Of a stretch of DNA of 64,000 bases, positions 19,301-28,650 are shown one piece after another. The position numbers and the translations under genes were made by a program. The notes below the pieces were generated by a model. The model did not search any database. It saw only the letters and a program-made list of their open reading frames with translations, and was not told the origin of the DNA. Origin of the DNA: Arcobacter sp. CECT 8983 (GTDB lineage: Bacteria > Campylobacterota > Campylobacteria > Campylobacterales > Arcobacteraceae); assembly GCF_004118855.1 (NCBI RefSeq), contig NZ_PDKF01000003.1, positions 1-64,000 on the forward strand, given 5' to 3'. Within the stretch, counting starts at the first letter, position 1. Each line of letters begins with the position of its first letter.

Positions 19301-19866
19301 AAATAGGTAGTGTGGGAATGCCAATACCAGGAACAAAAATCAAAATAGTAAATCCTAAAACAAATAATGAACTTCCCGTTGGAGAAGAGGGGATGATATT
19401 AATATGTGGAGTTCAAGTGATGAAAGGTTATTTAAAAGATGAGAAAAAAACTAAAGAGGCTTTAATCACTTTAAACAAAGAGACATATTATATAACAGGA
19501 GATAAAGGAAGAGTTGATGAAGATGGTTTTTTAACTATAGTTGATAGATATTCAAGGTTTGCAAAACTTGGTGGAGAGATGATTAGTCTTGGTGCAGTTG
19601 AACAAAACATAGAAAAGCTAATTACAAATGAAGAGATAGAATTTATAGCAACAACTAAAGAAGATGAAAAAAAAGGTGAAAAGATTATCCTCTTAATTTC
19701 AAATATAAAAGAAGAAGAGTTAGAAAAATTAAAAAAAGATATAATAGAAAAATTTGATAATAATCTTATGATTCCCTCACTATATAAAATAGTAGATGAA
19801 ATACCAAAGTTAGGAAGTGGGAAGTTAGATTTTAAAGAAGCAAAAAAAATTGTAGAAAGTTTATAG
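16393..19866 (+). CDS. MFS transporter / PlsC acyltransferase / acyl-ACP synthetase fusion (LplT-Aas type)
   Basis: A 1,157-residue three-part protein. Residues 1-425 form an MFS carrier like LplT, which flips lysophospholipids inward. Residues about 435-640 are a PlsC acyltransferase with the HX4D motif (H462-D467) and FPEGG. Residues about 640-1157 are an AMP-binding ligase with SSGSEGIPKG near 805, EGYGVTETTP and ITGDKGRVDEDG. In E. coli the same steps are done by the separate proteins LplT and Aas, which together re-acylate lysophosphatidylethanolamine. ATG 16393 follows AAGGAATAA. It lies in the MerR-amidohydrolase operon, which hints that its expression is conditional. Confidence 0.92.
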   Translation: MERLSSNLLIIKLSFLCVVFCNVIVDVAHKVLLQNIAFKIFDGSEQVVWISIINAMIIIPFLLLFTLSGYLSDKYNKKDILVYGAVSSFCLSVLMVFSYLSGSFYLAMLNLILLAIQSAIYSPAKFGLIINIWGKKNLAKGNASLQAVSIIAILFSLASGSFIFESFYNTNNLSLLSTKEDLLDAILPLTYYIVPVAFLEMLLSLIVLKRVKTIYVKNEELELNRKEFFQGKLLKRNIKTIFDNNIIFLSVVGLSVFWGVSQGLMAVFPSFAKEYLQIEDVFVINAVIASSGIGIAIGSIFYSKISKHYIEIGTIPLSAIGMTFMIYLSTEVSSVFLLGICFLVFGIFGGLFVVPLNSLIQFNAKKKNLGTILAGNNWFHSLAMFLMLCLTTFVSLNNLDPLNTIYLILLITIVGMFYTIFKLPQSLILLFMKFVVGLKYKLEVHGVKNIPSTGGVLLLGNHVSWIDWAVILMSSPRQIKFVMHKPIYEKWYLNWILRLFKAIPISNASSKDTIKTIAKELDLGNVVVLFPEGGITRNGHLGEFKRGFELILKQTKEDIPVIAFYIRGLWESLFSRANEKYKRSKRTNSVTVSFSKLIKKQNANAVFVKQIVKTLSTESWRMHTENMDTIPELVFDRLKQIKSNMIYADTTGVELSGYKFLTASILFKDLLKDKIKGENIGLLFPSSAGGAFFNTSVLMLGKTAVNLNFTASMNTLKLSVKNAEIKTIITSKKFIKKLKEKGIAIDEVLKTSQVLYVEDLKAQITKAKSLTTLLSVILLPTFILKNLHIKKQDKDSTAVILFSSGSEGIPKGIELSHKNVVGNCQQIAAIINVNEDDIFVGSLPFFHAFGTVVTLFMPIIEGIGCVAHPDPTDGFAIGKLVEKYKATIMLGTSTFFRLYTKNPKVQKKMFESLRLVVAGAEKLSQKVREDFKVKFDKEILEGYGVTETTPVACCNLPNVKTFDGVQIGNKIGSVGMPIPGTKIKIVNPKTNNELPVGEEGMILICGVQVMKGYLKDEKKTKEALITLNKETYYITGDKGRVDEDGFLTIVDRYSRFAKLGGEMISLGAVEQNIEKLITNEEIEFIATTKEDEKKGEKIILLISNIKEEELEKLKKDIIEKFDNNLMIPSLYKIVDEIPKLGSGKLDFKEAKKIVESL

Positions 19867-19889
19867 TAAAGAGTTAATTCTCTTTACTA
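19864..19889. terminator. Bidirectional terminator between the fusion gene and glnD
   Basis: A 10-bp perfect stem (19864-19873 with 19880-19889) and six-base loop cover both stop codons of the convergent genes. Confidence 0.65.
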
Positions 19890-22414
19890 TTATTACATAA
19901 TTGTTTTATAATCTCATCTTGCTGGCTACAGAAGCTTCCATTTTTCTCAATTAAAAATAAATCTTTTGCCATACCTTTTATTGAACTAAGTTTTGCAGTT
20001 TCAATCTCTATATTAAACTCATCAAAAATATTTGCAATATATGCAAATAAACCTTTTTGATCTTTTGCTGTAACTTGCATAGAAGCTAAATATGTTGTAT
20101 GGTTGCAGTTGATACTTATACCTTTTTCTTCGATTTCTGGAATTAATAATTTTGTTTTTTTACTCATATCAAATGAGTTTTGTATTATTTGTTCAATATA
20201 TGGAATATCTTCATCATCAACTCTTTCAGAGAAGTTTATTTCAAAGAATTTCTTTTCATCAAAAAGTTTAAAAATATTCATTGTAGAGATATTTAAAAAC
20301 TCTAGTTTACCAAGTAAGAATCCAAGATTTAAAGGAATAGCTCTAATAATTTTAATTGATAATTGTTCTTCATTGATCACTTTATAGGTGAAATCTTTAA
20401 CATCATACGCTCTTAAAGCAATATCAATTATTTCATTTGCTTTACATTTTAAGAAAATTTGATTTGAAGAGATATAAGTTATTTTTTTCTTCATAATATT
20501 AGAAAGATTTTTATATTTTTCAAGTTTTTTAATTCTATTTTGTTTTGCATTTCTTCTTGCATTTTCACTTAATAAAGATGTATTATTAAATGCAGGTAAA
20601 GATTGTAAATAAAGCTGTTTTAATAATGATGCAGTTGAACTTTTATAAACAGATTCTCCCACTGCAGAAATATCAGCATAAGTTACTACATAAAGCATTT
20701 TAAGTGCTAATTGTGTTTGTAATAAAGCAGTAAAAGATAAAATAATTTTTTCTGAATAGATATCTTCACTTGAAGCAACTTTACTCATCATATTATGATT
20801 TCTAACTAAAAGCGCACCTAATTGAATATGATCTTTATCTAAATCAAAAGATGTCATCATATTTTTAAATAGTTTTTCTCCTGCAATATGGTGGTCTGTA
20901 ATTCTACCTTTACCTACATCATGGAATAAACAAACAAGTCTAACTAAGGTTTTTTCTTTTGTATCAAAAGAGTTAAAGATATCTTTTACATAGTCATCTT
21001 TTATATTTGTTAACTTTTTAAGTGTTCTAATTGAGTGAATATCAACAGGATGTTGATGATAGCCATCAAATTGTGGCTGATGTACAATCTTTTTTGTTAC
21101 TGGTAATACAGATTGAAAGAGTCTTGCATTATATAAAAGCTTTATAATAGGATAAAGGTTTCGTTTGTAAAGAAGCTGTTTAATAGTTTTTTTTAACTCT
21201 TTAGTTTGTTTATTAGGGAGTTTTGTTCTACTAGCATACTCAACATATGACCTATCAAAATGTTTTACATCCCTTGGAAGTGAAATTAACTCTTTTAATA
21301 GATTGTTTAATGTTTTTGGTTTTGCATTAAATGAAGTAAATAGTTTATTTTCAAAAAGATAAAGGTTCTTTTTGATTCTAAACTTTTTTAATCTTGAAAT
21401 ATTTTTAGGATCAAATAAAACTTTTCTCGTAAATTTTTTTACCATAATCGTTGAGAAAAAATGTACATTATGTAAAGATTCCAGAAGTTTTGACATACAC
21501 TGTCTCTCTTTTGTAAGTCTAGGTCTGTTTTTAAACCCCATTTTAGAACTTAGTTCAGGTAAAACATCAAAGTTTACAACATCAAGTTTCTTTTTTGAAA
21601 TACTATGTAAATAGTTTCTTACTCTAAAGATGTATTCTAGTGAACTTCTGTATCTTTTATACTCTTCTTCTGAAAACTCTTTTCCCATAAGCTGTTTTAT
21701 ATCACTAACACCATAGGCAATAGTAGCAGTCCAGAAAATCATATTTGATTCTCTCATTCCACCATAACCATCTTTTATATTAGGTTCCATTTTTAGTGGA
21801 TGTTTTAAAAGTCTTTTTTTATGTTCATCAAGTTTTTCTAGTACAAATTCTCTTTGGTTTGTATTTCTAATTTTGTTTAAAATATTTTGGTATGAATACC
21901 AAAGATGTTTAGAACCATAAATCATCCTTGATTCTAAAATTGAAGATTTAATTGTAATATCTTCTTGAACTGATAGTTCAATCTCTTTTATTTCATGAAC
22001 TCTAGAACCTAATTTAAGCCCACAATCCCAAGCTAAGGTTACAAGCTCTTCCATGATAGCTTTTAAGTTATAACCTTTTATATCTTCATAAAGAATCATT
22101 AAATCAACATCTGAATAAATACATAACTGTTCTCTTCCATAACTTCCTAATGCAATTAAAGAGATTGGAACGGCAGTACTCATTGGTTGATAATCACCGA
22201 AATGTTTTCTTAGGATATATTTGTATAAAAGGATAATAAATCTATCTGTATGTTTTGTATGTTTTACAAAGAAGTCTTTTCCGCCTGTTGTTTCTAATAC
22301 TTCATCAATAGAGTTTACATAAGATTTAAAATAGGTTTTAAATATTTTTGAAATTTCAAAGTCTTCAGCCCCTTTTGTTATTAACTCTTCAATTTGTATG
22401 TTTAGTTCAGTCAT
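19874..22414 (-). CDS. glnD: [Protein-PII] uridylyltransferase / uridylyl-removing enzyme
   Basis: Senses glutamine and adds UMP to, or removes it from, PII proteins (two glnK genes are nearby). The 846 residues include the nucleotidyltransferase motif GSYGR...SDVD (90-104), an HD phosphohydrolase domain (QHPVDIH about 455, FHDVGKG with HD at 498-499) and a C-terminal ACT domain (about 775-835). The first ACT repeat of longer homologues is weak. ATG 22414 overlaps the upstream gene by 8 bases and has AAAGG. It is the last gene of a three-gene minus-strand unit. Confidence 0.95.
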   Translation of the reverse strand: MTELNIQIEELITKGAEDFEISKIFKTYFKSYVNSIDEVLETTGGKDFFVKHTKHTDRFIILLYKYILRKHFGDYQPMSTAVPISLIALGSYGREQLCIYSDVDLMILYEDIKGYNLKAIMEELVTLAWDCGLKLGSRVHEIKEIELSVQEDITIKSSILESRMIYGSKHLWYSYQNILNKIRNTNQREFVLEKLDEHKKRLLKHPLKMEPNIKDGYGGMRESNMIFWTATIAYGVSDIKQLMGKEFSEEEYKRYRSSLEYIFRVRNYLHSISKKKLDVVNFDVLPELSSKMGFKNRPRLTKERQCMSKLLESLHNVHFFSTIMVKKFTRKVLFDPKNISRLKKFRIKKNLYLFENKLFTSFNAKPKTLNNLLKELISLPRDVKHFDRSYVEYASRTKLPNKQTKELKKTIKQLLYKRNLYPIIKLLYNARLFQSVLPVTKKIVHQPQFDGYHQHPVDIHSIRTLKKLTNIKDDYVKDIFNSFDTKEKTLVRLVCLFHDVGKGRITDHHIAGEKLFKNMMTSFDLDKDHIQLGALLVRNHNMMSKVASSEDIYSEKIILSFTALLQTQLALKMLYVVTYADISAVGESVYKSSTASLLKQLYLQSLPAFNNTSLLSENARRNAKQNRIKKLEKYKNLSNIMKKKITYISSNQIFLKCKANEIIDIALRAYDVKDFTYKVINEEQLSIKIIRAIPLNLGFLLGKLEFLNISTMNIFKLFDEKKFFEINFSERVDDEDIPYIEQIIQNSFDMSKKTKLLIPEIEEKGISINCNHTTYLASMQVTAKDQKGLFAYIANIFDEFNIEIETAKLSSIKGMAKDLFLIEKNGSFCSQQDEIIKQLCNNSKEN

Positions 22415-23165
22415 CTAAAAAACCTTTATGTATATCAAGTTTTTTTCTTAGAGTTATTCTATTTAAACCTAGATGTTTAGCCATTTGTACTTGTGATTTG
22501 TATTTCTTTTTTGCAGCTTTTAATAAAGGAACTTCAAAAAGATAAACAAACTCTTTATATGAGTTGTCCCCTTTTAAATTAGAGAACATATAGTTTTCCA
22601 TAAACATCAAAATCTCATCTTCTCCTATGGTTTCAAAAAGATAAGAAAAATAAATAGATTTTCTAAGACTATGCGCATTATTTGATAAGTTTATCATAAG
22701 TTTAGATGGAAGTACAGGCTCCAAATCTAAAGTTTTACTAGCTTCCTTTGAAAACTTAGTGATAAGCTGTTTTACATCTTCTTCTCTATCTTTTAAAGAA
22801 GGAAGCTCTATTGTGATTGAAAATAAATCAGATAATTTAGAGTTTAGTTCATGTTTTAATGTTGTTGCAATTACTCTAATATTATTATCATTTATCCAGC
22901 TTATTACTAAATCTATATTTGTGATATTTTCTATTTTATCTAAGATTATTGCTTCATTTTGCAAAGATATAATATTATCACTAATATCTTGTTGTAGAGT
23001 TTTTGCTTTATAAATTTTTACATTGGGTAATATATATTTAGCTAAAGACTTTTTTCCAACACCTGGTTCTCCTGTAATTAAAGCATTAATTTCAACACTT
23101 TGTAGTAGCTGAGCAGAGTTTAAGATCTCTTTAGAGTTTTTTGATTTTGCTATATATTCTTCCAT
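22407..23165 (-). CDS. Degenerate NtrC-like AAA+ protein with Fis-type DNA-binding domain
   Basis: A 252-residue protein. It has a Walker A motif GEPGVGKKS (32-40), a Walker-B-like strand IILDKIEN lacking the usual glutamate after Asp, LPSLKDREEDV (121-131, matching the NtrC LPPLRxRxEDI) and a Fis-type helix-turn-helix MAKHLGLNRITLRKKL (about 227-242). The region between the Walker motifs is too short and lacks GAFTGA, which sigma-54 activators need. No receiver domain is present. It lies directly before glnD with an 8-base overlap, so a role in nitrogen control is plausible, as a DNA binder or partner and not as a sigma-54 activator. Confidence 0.75.
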   Translation of the reverse strand: MEEYIAKSKNSKEILNSAQLLQSVEINALITGEPGVGKKSLAKYILPNVKIYKAKTLQQDISDNIISLQNEAIILDKIENITNIDLVISWINDNNIRVIATTLKHELNSKLSDLFSITIELPSLKDREEDVKQLITKFSKEASKTLDLEPVLPSKLMINLSNNAHSLRKSIYFSYLFETIGEDEILMFMENYMFSNLKGDNSYKEFVYLFEVPLLKAAKKKYKSQVQMAKHLGLNRITLRKKLDIHKGFLDD

Positions 23166-23174
23166 TTTTTAATC

Positions 23175-24038
23175 CTAGTTCTTTTTCTTTGTTAAAAATA
23201 TAAATATTGACAATGCAATTAATATCATAGAAATACCAGTTATTAGATATAAAGCATTAATCATCTTATCGTAATCTGTAAGTGCTATTTTAAACACAAC
23301 CATAAGTGCTTCAATAGATAAAGCAATTGTAATTGCAATAAGAAACTTTGTAATAATTTTTGTTTCTACTTTAGAGTTTTTAGAATAACTTTTAAAATAT
23401 ACTTCTTGCTCCAATATTGTTTTGGCAAGGTCAAAGATAGCAATACCTAAAGTTAAAGCAATAACTGGTTTGAATATTGCATCTAAATCAAATATTCCTT
23501 TAACTAAAAAAGAGTGAGCAAAGTCATAAATTGAATAAGAGACTATAAATAGTGCTAGTAAAAACATTGAATACCCAGCTATTAAATAAAAACTCTTAGT
23601 AAGAGTATGAAAGGGTTTATTTAATTCAATTAAGTTTAGTCTTTCAAGAAGCGTTTCTATTTTAAAATCAAAAAAGACAATATCATCACCTTCTTTTACT
23701 GAAACAGTAATACAGTTGTGTCTAGTTGCGCTACTTATATAAGGAGAACTAAAAGCAATTTTAGAGTTTTCTTTAAAGTGTAGTTTTGAGATTAAATATT
23801 CTCGTGAAATATCTTTTTCTTTTTTATCTTCTTTAAATCTATGATAGTTAGGTGAGGTTTGTATCCTAGTTTCTTTGTTTACAATATAAACAAGTTCTAA
23901 AGATGGAAAAATCTTAAATAAAGTCTTAAATTTACTTGATTTATGATTTTTTACTTCACCAAATTTATTTAAACTTTCTTCTATAAACTCTTCAATTTTA
24001 TCTTGATTTTGAATATATACTTCAAAGTATTCTTTCAT
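23175..24038 (-). CDS. Membrane protein with PDC-like sensor region
   Basis: A 287-residue protein, first gene of the glnD operon. Residues 1-145 are soluble and resemble a PDC/Cache-like fold (SLELVYIVN, then SSPYISSATRHNCITVSV). About four hydrophobic helices follow (about 150-175, 190-205, 230-250, 262-283). There is no kinase, GGDEF or methyl-accepting domain and no clear signal peptide. ATG 24038 was chosen because AGGAG lies six bases before it; the longer reading would start with TTG inside that spacer. A sensory or structural role is only a guess. Confidence 0.65.
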   Translation of the reverse strand: MKEYFEVYIQNQDKIEEFIEESLNKFGEVKNHKSSKFKTLFKIFPSLELVYIVNKETRIQTSPNYHRFKEDKKEKDISREYLISKLHFKENSKIAFSSPYISSATRHNCITVSVKEGDDIVFFDFKIETLLERLNLIELNKPFHTLTKSFYLIAGYSMFLLALFIVSYSIYDFAHSFLVKGIFDLDAIFKPVIALTLGIAIFDLAKTILEQEVYFKSYSKNSKVETKIITKFLIAITIALSIEALMVVFKIALTDYDKMINALYLITGISMILIALSIFIFLTKKKN

Positions 24039-24069
24039 TAACAACTCCTAATATGGGTATGTGTAATAA

Positions 24070-24075
24070 ATTATA
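24070..24075 (-). promoter_or_regulatory. Promoter -10 of the PDC-glnD operon
   Basis: On the minus strand TATAAT is preceded by TGT (extended -10), about 32 bases before ATG 24038. Confidence 0.55.
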
Positions 24076-24278
24076 ACATATAAAGAAAAAAGTATATGTA
24101 TAAAAAATAAACAATTATTTAAAAAATATTTATTTGTAAAAAATATTAATTTTTTGTAAATTTTTTAAATATTTGTAAGCTACCCAAAAATAGGAATAAA
24201 TTCAATAAAAAGTATAAAAAACCTCAATACTATGTATAAAATATATACAACTAAAATGTTTATTTGCTTTTTGAAATC

Positions 24279-24287
24279 TGTTACAAT
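24279..24287 (+). promoter_or_regulatory. Candidate extended -10 promoter of amtB1
   Basis: TGTTACAAT matches the TGnTAnAAT extended -10 form and lies 30 bases before ATG 24318. The 279-base region between the divergent genes is otherwise very AT-rich and shows no other clear site. Confidence 0.45.
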
Positions 24288-24317
24288 TTCTGCATATTTA
24301 CTTTGAAAAGGAAGAAT

Positions 24318-25532
24318 ATGGAAAATTTTAACGACTTAAAATACATATTAGATGGTTTTCTATTTGTATTTTCAGGTGTATTAGTAATGTGGATGGCTGC
24401 AGGTTTTGCAATGCTTGAGTCTGGTTTAACAAGATCAAAAAATAATGCAACAGTATTAACAAAGAATATTGCACTATTTGCAATCTCTTGTATTATGTAT
24501 TATTTTGTAGGATATAACTTAATGTATGGAGACGGTTCTTCTTTTATGGGAAGCTTCTCAATAATTAGTATGGAAAATGGTGCTGATGCTTCTTATCCAG
24601 CTGCTGCAGACTTTTTCTTCCAAGTTATGTTCGTTGCAACTGCTGCATCAGTTATTTCTGGTACTGTGGCTGAAAGAATGAAATTATGGCCATTTTTAAT
24701 TTTTGTTGTTGTTTTAAGTGGTGTGATTTATCCAATTCAAGGTCACTGGACATGGGGTGGAACTGAGCTTGGTGGTTTAATTGCTGGATTCTCTGACTTT
24801 GCTGGTTCAACAATCGTTCACTCTGTTGGTGGATGGGCTGCATTAGCAGGTGTACTAATTCTTGGTGCTAGAAAAGGGAAGTATGGTAAAGATGGTAAAG
24901 TAAGACCAATTCCAGGTTCAAACTTAACTCTTGCAACATTAGGTACATTCATTTTATGGATGGGATGGTTTGGATTTAATGGTGGTTCTCAATTAGCATT
25001 AGGTTCAAAAGCTGATATCGATGGAATTGCTTTAGTTGTTGCAGATACAAATATGGCAGCAGCAGCTGGTGCTATCATGGCAGCAATTTTAACTCAACTT
25101 CTATACAAAAAAGTTGATTTAACTATGGTTCTTAATGGTGCATTAGCAGGACTTGTTTCTTGTACTGCTGGACCAGACTTAGGTATGATGGTTGCCTTTA
25201 TTGAAGGTATTGTTGGTGGTGCTTTAGTAGTATTTGCTGTACCATTCTTTGATAAGTTAAAAATTGATGATCCTGTTGGTGCTTTATCAGTTCACTTAGT
25301 GGCAGGTATCTGGGGAACATTAGCTGTTGGTATTTTCAATCCAGAAGTTACAATTTTAGCACAAATTAAAGGTATCGTAGTAATTGGAGCATTTGTATTC
25401 ATTGTTTCATTTATTGTTTGGAAAATCTTAGACTTAGTTGTTGGACTAAGAGTAGATGAAGAAACTGAAATTACAGGATTAGATATTCATGAAACTGGTT
25501 TAGAATGTTATCCTGAATTCAAAAAAGCTTAA
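24318..25532 (+). CDS. amtB: Ammonium transporter AmtB, copy 1
   Basis: A trimeric membrane channel for ammonium/ammonia. The 404-residue reading from ATG 24318 (AAAAGGAAG upstream) starts at the first helix; the longer ORF adds an unrelated 18 residues. Family signatures are AMLESGL, the twin-histidine pore residues in STIVHSVGGWAAL and LSVHLVAGIWGTL, and WFGFNGGS. No cleavable signal peptide is obvious. A PII gene follows after 19 bases, the classic amtB-glnK pairing in which GlnK plugs the channel when nitrogen is plentiful. Confidence 0.96.
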   Translation: MENFNDLKYILDGFLFVFSGVLVMWMAAGFAMLESGLTRSKNNATVLTKNIALFAISCIMYYFVGYNLMYGDGSSFMGSFSIISMENGADASYPAAADFFFQVMFVATAASVISGTVAERMKLWPFLIFVVVLSGVIYPIQGHWTWGGTELGGLIAGFSDFAGSTIVHSVGGWAALAGVLILGARKGKYGKDGKVRPIPGSNLTLATLGTFILWMGWFGFNGGSQLALGSKADIDGIALVVADTNMAAAAGAIMAAILTQLLYKKVDLTMVLNGALAGLVSCTAGPDLGMMVAFIEGIVGGALVVFAVPFFDKLKIDDPVGALSVHLVAGIWGTLAVGIFNPEVTILAQIKGIVVIGAFVFIVSFIVWKILDLVVGLRVDEETEITGLDIHETGLECYPEFKKA

Positions 25533-25539
25533 TAAATAA

Positions 25540-25890
<351 letters not shown>

Positions 25891-25894
25891 AATA

Positions 25895-25929
25895 TTAAAT
25901 CAAAGAGGAGCTTTTCTTCTTTGATTTAA
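25895..25929 (+). terminator. Hairpin after glnK1
   Basis: A 12-bp inverted repeat (25895-25906 with 25918-25929), extendable by three weaker pairs, lies 5 bases after the stop. There is no good T-run behind it, so termination is likely but not certain. Confidence 0.5.
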
Positions 25930-25991
25930 ATCTTATACTACCTGTATACTTTTTATACAACACTTATCTATATAAACTTTTTAAAAAAATA

Positions 25992-25997
25992 TATAAT
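25992..25997 (+). promoter_or_regulatory. Promoter -10 of amtB2
   Basis: TATAAT follows an AT-rich tract and lies 33 bases before ATG 26030. The Shine-Dalgarno sequence AGGAAGGG lies between them. Confidence 0.55.
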
Positions 25998-26029
25998 GCT
26001 TCTTGAGAAAAACTTAGGAAGGGTTAAAT

Positions 26030-27217
26030 ATGGACTTACAATCAATTAGTTATGTAATTGATACATTCTTTGCAATCTTTGCAATGACACTTATTATTTT
26101 TATGGTTCCAGGTTTTGCTATGCTTGAAGCAGGACTTGTAAGAACTAAAAACGTTTCGGCAGTATTAATGGTAAATACAATGATTTATGCAGTTGCATCA
26201 TTGGCATTTTTACTTGTTGGTTATTCAATTGCTTTTGGAGACTTTGGAAGTGATTCAATGTCAAAGTGGGCAGCATTTTTATTTCAAATGGCATTTGTTG
26301 GTAAAGTAATTAATATTATGTCTGGTGGGGTTAGTGAAAGGGCAAAAGTTTTACCTTTAGCTTTATTTACTGTAATCATGGGAGGATTTATTTATCCAAT
26401 AGTAGTTAACTGGTCATGGGGAAGTGACATGTTAGCTGGAACATTTTTAGATTTATCTATGTATGATTTAGCAGGTTCTACAGTTATTCACTCAACTGGT
26501 GGATGGGCATTATTAGCTGCAATCTTAATTATTGGTGCAAGACGTGGAAGATATCCGAAAGAGGGTGGTGTAAGAGTCATTCCAGCATCAAATATTCCTC
26601 TTGTAACATTAGGTGCCTTTCTTTTATGGATTGGTTGGTTTGGATTTAATGGTGGTTCCGTAGGTTCAATTGCTTCAAAAGAGAGTGCAGATGCAGTTGC
26701 TTTAACTATAATGAATACAAATACTGCTGGTTTATCAGGAGCTATTATTGTTGGTGCTTTTATGTATTTTAGATATAAAAAACTTGATATTACTATGGTA
26801 CTAAATGGTGCATTAGGTGGATTAGTTGCTATTACAGCAGGTCCAGATTTATATGATATTTATACTCCAATTTTAATTGGTGCTATTGGTGGAGCACTTG
26901 TTGTATTTGGTGTATCATTTTTTGATAGATTAAAACTTGATGATCCTGTAGGGGCTTTATCAGTTCACTTATTAAATGGTATTTGGGGAACATTAGCCGT
27001 TGGTATTTTTGCAAGTAACGGGGACGATATCACATTTTTAGGACAATTAAAAGGTGTAATAGTAGTTGCAATATTTGCTTTTTTAGTTTCATACATTGTA
27101 TTATTTATTATTAATAAAGTAGCACCATTAAGAGCTCACAATGATGAAGAAATGCAAGGTTTAGATGTTGAAGAGTGTGGTCTAGAAGCTTATCCTGAGT
27201 TTAAAAGAGCATTTTAG
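26030..27217 (+). CDS. amtB: Ammonium transporter AmtB, copy 2
   Basis: A 395-residue paralogue of the preceding ammonium channel. It shares the AMLEAGLVRTKN signature, the pore histidines in STVIHSTGGWALL and LSVHLLNGIWGTL, and WFGFNGGS. ATG 26030 follows a strong AGGAAGGG. It has its own promoter and is followed 61 bases later by a second PII gene. The two copies are clearly diverged in protein sequence, so they may differ in affinity or regulation; this is inferred. Confidence 0.95.
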   Translation: MDLQSISYVIDTFFAIFAMTLIIFMVPGFAMLEAGLVRTKNVSAVLMVNTMIYAVASLAFLLVGYSIAFGDFGSDSMSKWAAFLFQMAFVGKVINIMSGGVSERAKVLPLALFTVIMGGFIYPIVVNWSWGSDMLAGTFLDLSMYDLAGSTVIHSTGGWALLAAILIIGARRGRYPKEGGVRVIPASNIPLVTLGAFLLWIGWFGFNGGSVGSIASKESADAVALTIMNTNTAGLSGAIIVGAFMYFRYKKLDITMVLNGALGGLVAITAGPDLYDIYTPILIGAIGGALVVFGVSFFDRLKLDDPVGALSVHLLNGIWGTLAVGIFASNGDDITFLGQLKGVIVVAIFAFLVSYIVLFIINKVAPLRAHNDEEMQGLDVEECGLEAYPEFKRAF

Positions 27218-27266
27218 ATTATAATTTGATTTTAAATATATTTTGTTAAAATATAAAGATTAATAA

Positions 27267-27617
<351 letters not shown>

Positions 27618-27618
27618 T

Positions 27619-28644
27619 ATGGATACTTTTGAAATAGACTCTGCTTTGGATATGCACCTTCACTTGCGTGATGGTGAAATGCTAAAACTAGTTGGGCCTT
27701 TAACATCTGAAACTTTTAGTGGTGCATTAGTTATGCCTAACTTAGTTCCTCCTGTTACAACTAAAGAAGCAATGTTAGCATATAAACAAAGAATTAATGA
27801 AGCATGCAGTGAAGATAAGTTTGAACCATATTTAACACTATTTTTTCAAAATGACTACTCATATGAGTTTTTAGAAGATATCAAAGATGATATTATAGGT
27901 ATTAAACTTTATCCTGCAGGTATCACAACAAATTCTGAAACAGGTGTTGCTTCAATGGATGTTGAAGTATTAAGACCAACACTAGAGTCTATGAGTAAAT
28001 TAGGTATTCCTCTTTGTATCCATGGTGAAACAAATGGCTTTGTTATGGATAGAGAAAAAGAGTTTATGCCTATATATGAGTCTATTGCACAGGCTTTCCC
28101 TAATTTAAAAATTATTATGGAACATATTACTACAAAAGATGCAGTTGAGCTTCTTGATAAGTATGACAATCTTTATGCAACGGTAACATTACATCATTTA
28201 TTAATTACTCTTGATGATGTTGCTGGTGGAATGTTAAATCCACATCTTTTTTGTAAACCAATTGCAAAAAGACCTGAAGATAGAGATGCTTTATTAGATG
28301 CAGCATTAAAAGCACATCCAAAACTAATGTTTGGAAGTGATTCAGCTCCTCATCCAAAGCATAAAAAAGAGTGTTGTGGTTGTGCAGCAGGTGTATTTAC
28401 ATCACCAATTGCATTACAAGTATTAACGCAACTTTTTGAAGAGAATGATTCTTTAGATAATTTAAATGCTTTTATAAGTTTAAATGCAAGAAAAATTTAT
28501 AATTTAAACCCTGTAAAAAAGAGTATAAAATTAGTGAAGAAGAACTTTGTTGTTCCAGCTTCATATAATTATAAAGGTGAAAATGTAGTTCCAATGTATG
28601 CTGGTGAAGTGTTAAATTGGTCTATTCAATCAATTGAAGACTAA
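27619..28644 (+). CDS. pyrC: Dihydroorotase
   Basis: Third step of pyrimidine synthesis: interconverts carbamoyl aspartate and dihydroorotate. The 341-residue type II enzyme has metal ligands in DMHLHLRDG (near residue 10), the carboxylated lysine in IKLYPAG, CIHGE, MEHITTK, and the catalytic aspartate in [16 protein letters not shown] 27619 was chosen because the longer reading runs back into glnK2. The gap to glnK2 is one base, which links pyrimidine synthesis, using glutamine-derived nitrogen, to a PII transcript. Confidence 0.95.
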   Translation: MDTFEIDSALDMHLHLRDGEMLKLVGPLTSETFSGALVMPNLVPPVTTKEAMLAYKQRINEACSEDKFEPYLTLFFQNDYSYEFLEDIKDDIIGIKLYPAGITTNSETGVASMDVEVLRPTLESMSKLGIPLCIHGETNGFVMDREKEFMPIYESIAQAFPNLKIIMEHITTKDAVELLDKYDNLYATVTLHHLLITLDDVAGGMLNPHLFCKPIAKRPEDRDALLDAALKAHPKLMFGSDSAPHPKHKKECCGCAAGVFTSPIALQVLTQLFEENDSLDNLNAFISLNARKIYNLNPVKKSIKLVKKNFVVPASYNYKGENVVPMYAGEVLNWSIQSIED

Positions 28645-28650
28645 GGAAAA

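Noticed and set aside
24279-24294. Sigma-54-like site before amtB1 (TG..AC then GC at the right distance)
   Set aside because: The -24 element lacks the conserved GG, and the start point would leave only about a dozen bases before the ATG. It fits an extended -10 promoter better.
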